Below are positions 60,906 through 64,000 of a stretch of 64,000 nt of DNA, one piece after another. The translations under genes were made by a program, and so were the position numbers. The notes below the pieces were generated by a model. The model searched no databases. It was not told the DNA's origin and worked only from the letters and a program-made list of their open reading frames with translations. Within the stretch, counting starts at the first letter, position 1. The number at the start of each line of letters is the position of its first letter. The stretch spans positions 1,323,501-1,387,500 of the forward strand of contig JAWKLZ010000003.1 in assembly GCA_041392475.1 (NCBI GenBank), written 5' to 3'. Source of the DNA: Chitinophagales bacterium. Lineage in GTDB: Bacteria > Bacteroidota > Bacteroidia > Chitinophagales > UBA2359.

Positions 60906-62048
60906 ATGCAAAAATACCTTTTAGAAGAAGAACATTTGATGTTTCAAGAAGCGGTTCGTGATTTCATGAAAAAGGAGGTGGAACCCTTCAATGAGGAATG
61001 GGAAAAACAAGGGCAAGTTTCTCGTGAACTTTGGCTGAAAGCTGGAGCGCAGGGAATGTTGTGTATAGATTTTCCCGAAGAATATGGGGGTTTGGGTATC
61101 AAGGATTTTCGCTACAATACGATTGTGAGTGAAGAACTGTCACGAGTAGCAGCATCTGGGCCTGGTTTTACCCTCCAAAACGATGTAATGGCTCCATACT
61201 TTATCGAGTATTTCACGGATGCTCAAAAGGAAAAATACATGTCGAAGATTGCGGGTGGTGAAATCATTACCGCCATTGCAATGACCGAACCTGGGACGGG
61301 CAGCGACTTGGCAAATATCAAAACTACTGCTGTCAAAAAAGAGGGTTACTATGTTTTGAATGGAGCTAAAACTTTCATTACCAATGGAATCATGAGTGAC
61401 TTGGTAGTTGTGGTGGCGAAAACGAATCCAGAATTGAAGCACAAGGGGATTTCTTTGTTGTTGGTAGAAAGGGGCATGAAGGGTTTTGTGAGGGGTAAAA
61501 ACCTGGACAAGATTGGATTGAAGGGACAAGATACTGCGGAGTTATTTTTTGAAAATGTGGAAGTACCTGTTGAAAATCTTTTGGGTCAAGAGGGTAGGGG
61601 CTTTTATTATTTGATGCACAATTTGCCGCAAGAGCGTTTGTCGATTGCAGTGAGTGGCATTGCTTCGGCTGAAATGGCTTTGGAGTGGACGGTGCAATAC
61701 TGCAAAGAACGAGAAGCCTTTGGCAGACCGATTGGCTCTTTCCAAAATTCTCGCTTTAAATTGGCGGAAATGCAAACCGAAATTACCATCGGGCGGACTT
61801 TTGTGGACAAGTGTATTGAGGAATTGAACGCTGGGGTTTTGACTGCCGAAAAGGCTGCAATGGCAAAATATTGGATTACGGACCTTCAAGGAAAGGTGAT
61901 TGACCAATGTTTGCAACTGCATGGTGGATATGGTTATATGCGGGAATTTCCGATTGCAAGGGCTTTTACGGATGCCCGTGTTCAGCGAATTTATGGTGGT
62001 ACGAATGAAATCATGAAGGAAATTATTGGGCGTTCGATGGGGTTTTGA
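60906..62048 (+). CDS. Acyl-CoA dehydrogenase
   Basis: The 380-residue flavoprotein has all four family regions: an N-terminal helical domain, AIAMTEPGTGSDLANIKTTA (FAD/substrate), GLKGQDTAELFFENVEVPVENLLGQEGRGF, and the C-terminal domain with QLHGGYGYMREFPIARAFTDARVQRIYGGTNEIMKEIIGR. The latter carries the catalytic Glu in the position of short/medium-chain enzymes. It catalyses alpha,beta-dehydrogenation of acyl-CoA. A thioesterase follows in the same direction, suggesting acyl-CoA turnover as a common theme. Confidence 0.92.
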   Translation: MQKYLLEEEHLMFQEAVRDFMKKEVEPFNEEWEKQGQVSRELWLKAGAQGMLCIDFPEEYGGLGIKDFRYNTIVSEELSRVAASGPGFTLQNDVMAPYFIEYFTDAQKEKYMSKIAGGEIITAIAMTEPGTGSDLANIKTTAVKKEGYYVLNGAKTFITNGIMSDLVVVVAKTNPELKHKGISLLLVERGMKGFVRGKNLDKIGLKGQDTAELFFENVEVPVENLLGQEGRGFYYLMHNLPQERLSIAVSGIASAEMALEWTVQYCKEREAFGRPIGSFQNSRFKLAEMQTEITIGRTFVDKCIEELNAGVLTAEKAAMAKYWITDLQGKVIDQCLQLHGGYGYMREFPIARAFTDARVQRIYGGTNEIMKEIIGRSMGF

Positions 62049-62134
62049 TTGTATTGGAGTGTTGATGGTGTGATTATGGAACTATTGTGTGTGTTTTGGT
62101 GAGGGTTTATTAAAAAATATTAAAAATCAATTAG

Positions 62135-62545
62135 ATGAAAAAGGTATTGACCTACAAAGGTGCGGTGATGACTTGGGAGTGTGACTCGAATGGTCATATG
62201 AATGTGATGTATTACATCAATAAGTTTGAGCATGGTGGACGAAATTTCACTATGGAAATGGGTATGTTTGAGTTAGAAGATGGAAAAAATATAGGTGTGG
62301 TAGTATTGGAACAACAAATCAAATATCTACAAGAGGTGTTTGAAGATGATTTGTTGTATATCGAAAGCACGCTCTTAGACGTTGGAAACAAAGCTTTTAC
62401 CATTCTACACGAAATGTACCGCAATCCTCAAAAAGAATTGGTGAGTACCATGAAACTTGTTTTGGTGCTTTTTGATAAAGAAACCCGCAAATCGCTGCCA
62501 TTTCCGAAAGATAAAAGGGAACTCTTGTTGAAGGAATTGGAGTAG
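62135..62545 (+). CDS. 4HBT-type acyl-CoA thioesterase
   Basis: The 136-residue hot-dog-fold protein has the family signature MTWECDSNGHMNVMYYINKFEHG, with the catalytic Asp followed by xNGHMN, and a long beta-sheet (VVVLEQQIKYLQEVFEDDLLYIES). It hydrolyses acyl-CoA thioesters. It lies 86 bp after the acyl-CoA dehydrogenase on the same strand. Confidence 0.87.
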   Translation: MKKVLTYKGAVMTWECDSNGHMNVMYYINKFEHGGRNFTMEMGMFELEDGKNIGVVVLEQQIKYLQEVFEDDLLYIESTLLDVGNKAFTILHEMYRNPQKELVSTMKLVLVLFDKETRKSLPFPKDKRELLLKELE

Positions 62546-62659
62546 ATGAAAATGAAAATGAAAAAAACACACTGATAGACAGTTGTTTGAGAAATTTTAA
62601 TTGTTAAGATAAATGGTTTGTCGAAGATTTGATTCTTTGTTGGCAACTCTATACCTATC

Positions 62660-62986
62660 CTATAGAATGTAAAAAGGTCGCTCGGCATCTTCGCTTAAAT
62701 CTCGAACGATGGTGAATTTTTTGAAGTTTTTCGCACCGTATTTCTTTACATTTCCGCCTCCAAAATCTACTTTGATTCGGATGGCAGTCAATTGATTGAT
62801 GGCATTGTAGGTGCTTTTTTCGATGCTTAAATCAATGCCGTTTTCCTTCAAATATTGCTGGATTTGCTGCAATTCTTCCAAAGTGGTTTGGCGGGTGATT
62901 TCTACTTTTATTTTTTCACCGCCTTGCTTGTGTTGAAGCGAAGCGAGGGAGAGGAAACAGCAGAAGTATAAGAAGAATTGATGCAT
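62660..62986 (-). CDS. Small secreted protein with BlaR1-tail-like domain
   Basis: A short signal segment (FFLYFCCFLSLASL) precedes about 85 residues. The segment ITRQTTLEELQQIQQYLKENGIDLSIEKSTYNAINQLTAIRIKVDFGGG looks like the small alpha/beta domain found at the end of Bacteroidota M56/BlaR1-type proteins. Here it stands alone. Its function is unknown. It is convergent with the thioesterase gene. Confidence 0.6.
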   Translation of the reverse strand: MHQFFLYFCCFLSLASLQHKQGGEKIKVEITRQTTLEELQQIQQYLKENGIDLSIEKSTYNAINQLTAIRIKVDFGGGNVKKYGAKNFKKFTIVRDLSEDAERPFYIL

Positions 62987-63545
62987 AAGATTGGAGGTGA
63001 TAATTAAAATTGTAAATTTAAATTTTTTCGGAAAACTATTCTATATTAGACTTGTACGGATTTGATTATGATAGAGTTATGTGAAAAGTGATTTGTTGTG
63101 TGCAATTATTTTCCTCTTGAAAAACATTTGTTATAATCAAAATATAGGACTCTTTTTCAAAACATTTGTTTATGAGTGTTTTAAGCATAAAATAATAAAT
63201 CATTAAATATTTTCAATAATTTATTATTCACTGATTATCGAGCCGAACAAGTCTAATTATCTTTCTTCAAAAATGGCTGAAAGACCGAGTGGGTAGGGTT
63301 TTGGATTTTGAAGATATTCTGCATTATCAGCAGATGATTGTGGCATTGACGGAGACGGCGAGGGTTATGGAGGAGGTGGATTTGGTAAGTCCATAAGACT
63401 TGAATATTTGTTGAAAATGAGCAAAGTAATCACACAAAAACCAATATTTTTGGTGATGGTCATTTACGTTGAAAGATAGTGAATAACCTGCCCCAAAACC
63501 TTCAGCATCTCGGGGAAACTCTCCTTATTTTTGAAGCGTTCCCTA
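62987..63545. other. Mostly gene-free interval with two short coding remnants
   Basis: On the plus strand at 63267-63395 a frame reads LQKWLKDRVGRVLDFEDILHYQQ... and stops. It looks like the tail of a larger protein, possibly a DNA methylase C-terminus, but I am not certain. On the minus strand at about 63466-63545 a frame reads DRERFKNKESFPEMLKVLGQVIHYLST and stops. Neither has a start, and both are probably debris of lost genes. The rest is AT-rich without other features. Confidence 0.35.
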
Positions 63546-64000
63546 TCAATACAATTTCATTTGTCCAACAAACAAAAAATATTGCCAACTACCCCAATAA
63601 GCTTTTTTGATTTCACTATTGATAGGCATAAACTCCTTTTCCAAAGCTGGCAATAGATGGGCATCCATTCTTACATGATTGTTTCGCATCCACTTTTTGT
63701 AGGATTTGATAGGGCTATTGTGAAAATCTACAACGGCAATGTAACCTGTTGGTGAAAGATAATCCTGCGCCAATTGAATGAAATCACTCCATTGTGGATT
63801 CATCATACTTAGTGAATAAGAAAATAATACCAAATCGTATCTGTGAGATACAAAAAAATCTGCTCCAAAAGCTTCATTTAGCAATTCAACCCTATGAGCA
63901 TATCTTTTTAATTTCTTATCAGCTTTTTGAATCATGTCTTTTGAAATATCCAAACCAGTTATTTTGGCATTTGGGTAGTTATCTGCAATTTGTAATAAAT
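63546..64000 (-). CDS. Class I SAM-dependent methyltransferase, C-terminal part
   Basis: The frame runs in from beyond the right edge: ...LLQIADNYPNAKITGLDISKDMIQKADKKL, which holds the end of motif I and the acidic motif II residue (GLDIS). Then come FDLVLFSYSLSMMN (motif IV region) and YLSPTGYIAVVDFH. It ends at 63546. The substrate is unknown. The TTG near 63953 is internal and not the true start. Completeness cannot be judged from this window. Confidence 0.8.
   Translation of the reverse strand, partial: LLQIADNYPNAKITGLDISKDMIQKADKKLKRYAHRVELLNEAFGADFFVSHRYDLVLFSYSLSMMNPQWSDFIQLAQDYLSPTGYIAVVDFHNSPIKSYKKWMRNNHVRMDAHLLPALEKEFMPINSEIKKAYWGSWQYFLFVGQMKLY

Overview
The window looks like chromosomal DNA of a member of the Bacteroidota. 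It carries PorX, a DUF5103 type IX secretion (T9SS) plug-type protein, a peptidase with a C-terminal T9SS sorting tail, many SpII-type lipoproteins, PorT-like outer-membrane barrels, FIST and DUF72 proteins, and a TTTG / TAnnTTTG promoter. A Saprospiria- or Chitinophagia-like lineage is possible, but that is an inference from gene content only.

Layout. 1-2450 is a broken left patch of integron-type gene cassettes: a transposase pseudogene, a truncated class A beta-lactamase, a group II intron and one cassette gene. 2930-32100 is mostly ordinary chromosome: an ECF sigma operon with an outer-membrane protein, META/NlpE lipoprotein, DUF72 protein, porX, LEA14-type lipoprotein, tmk, a FIST sensor beside a hybrid histidine kinase, SCO1 and cytochrome c, proB, a PaaE-like reductase, the T9SS plug protein, AlgH, a NarL-type two-component pair, kptA, a secreted M23 peptidase and a metalloprotease with a tachylectin-like propeller. 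50560-64000 is again chromosomal: a GT-C membrane protein, a VPS10/BNR-propeller protein, an unusual 26-residue-repeat secreted protein, dehydrogenases, an acyl-CoA dehydrogenase with a thioesterase, and a partial methyltransferase.

The centre of interest is 32430-50560. All cassette genes are on the minus strand, and each is bounded by short inverted sequences of the kind that delimit integron cassettes: (G)TTxxxx at the start, and its complement xxxxAAC just after the stop. The attC-like hairpins between them share a TAGCCAGC-TTTT-GCTGGCTA core. No IntI is present, so this resembles a CALIN (cluster of attC sites lacking an integron integrase). At least six of these attC-like sites, counting the left patch, are interrupted at the same place (ATTGT^TA, opposite strand to the genes) by copies of one group II intron family. 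This matches the known target of group IIC-attC introns. Two copies carry a reverse transcriptase (RT; one intact, one frameshifted). The others lack an RT and share a different domain IV. Two sites hold head-to-tail intron pairs with identical junctions. Older intron wreckage at 32430-33125 contains two domain V structures of different intron types, each apparently interrupted at the catalytic bulge by the same kind of small hairpin.

Cassette cargo comprises a four-gene ArsR/SRPBCC/DoxX/YdeI operon, a DUF262-HNH protein, an ADP-ribosylglycohydrolase, the beta-lactamase fragment and several unknown proteins. An IS91-family element with its own tyrosine recombinase has inserted in the array beside an attC-like site. 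No tRNA, rRNA or CRISPR array was seen.
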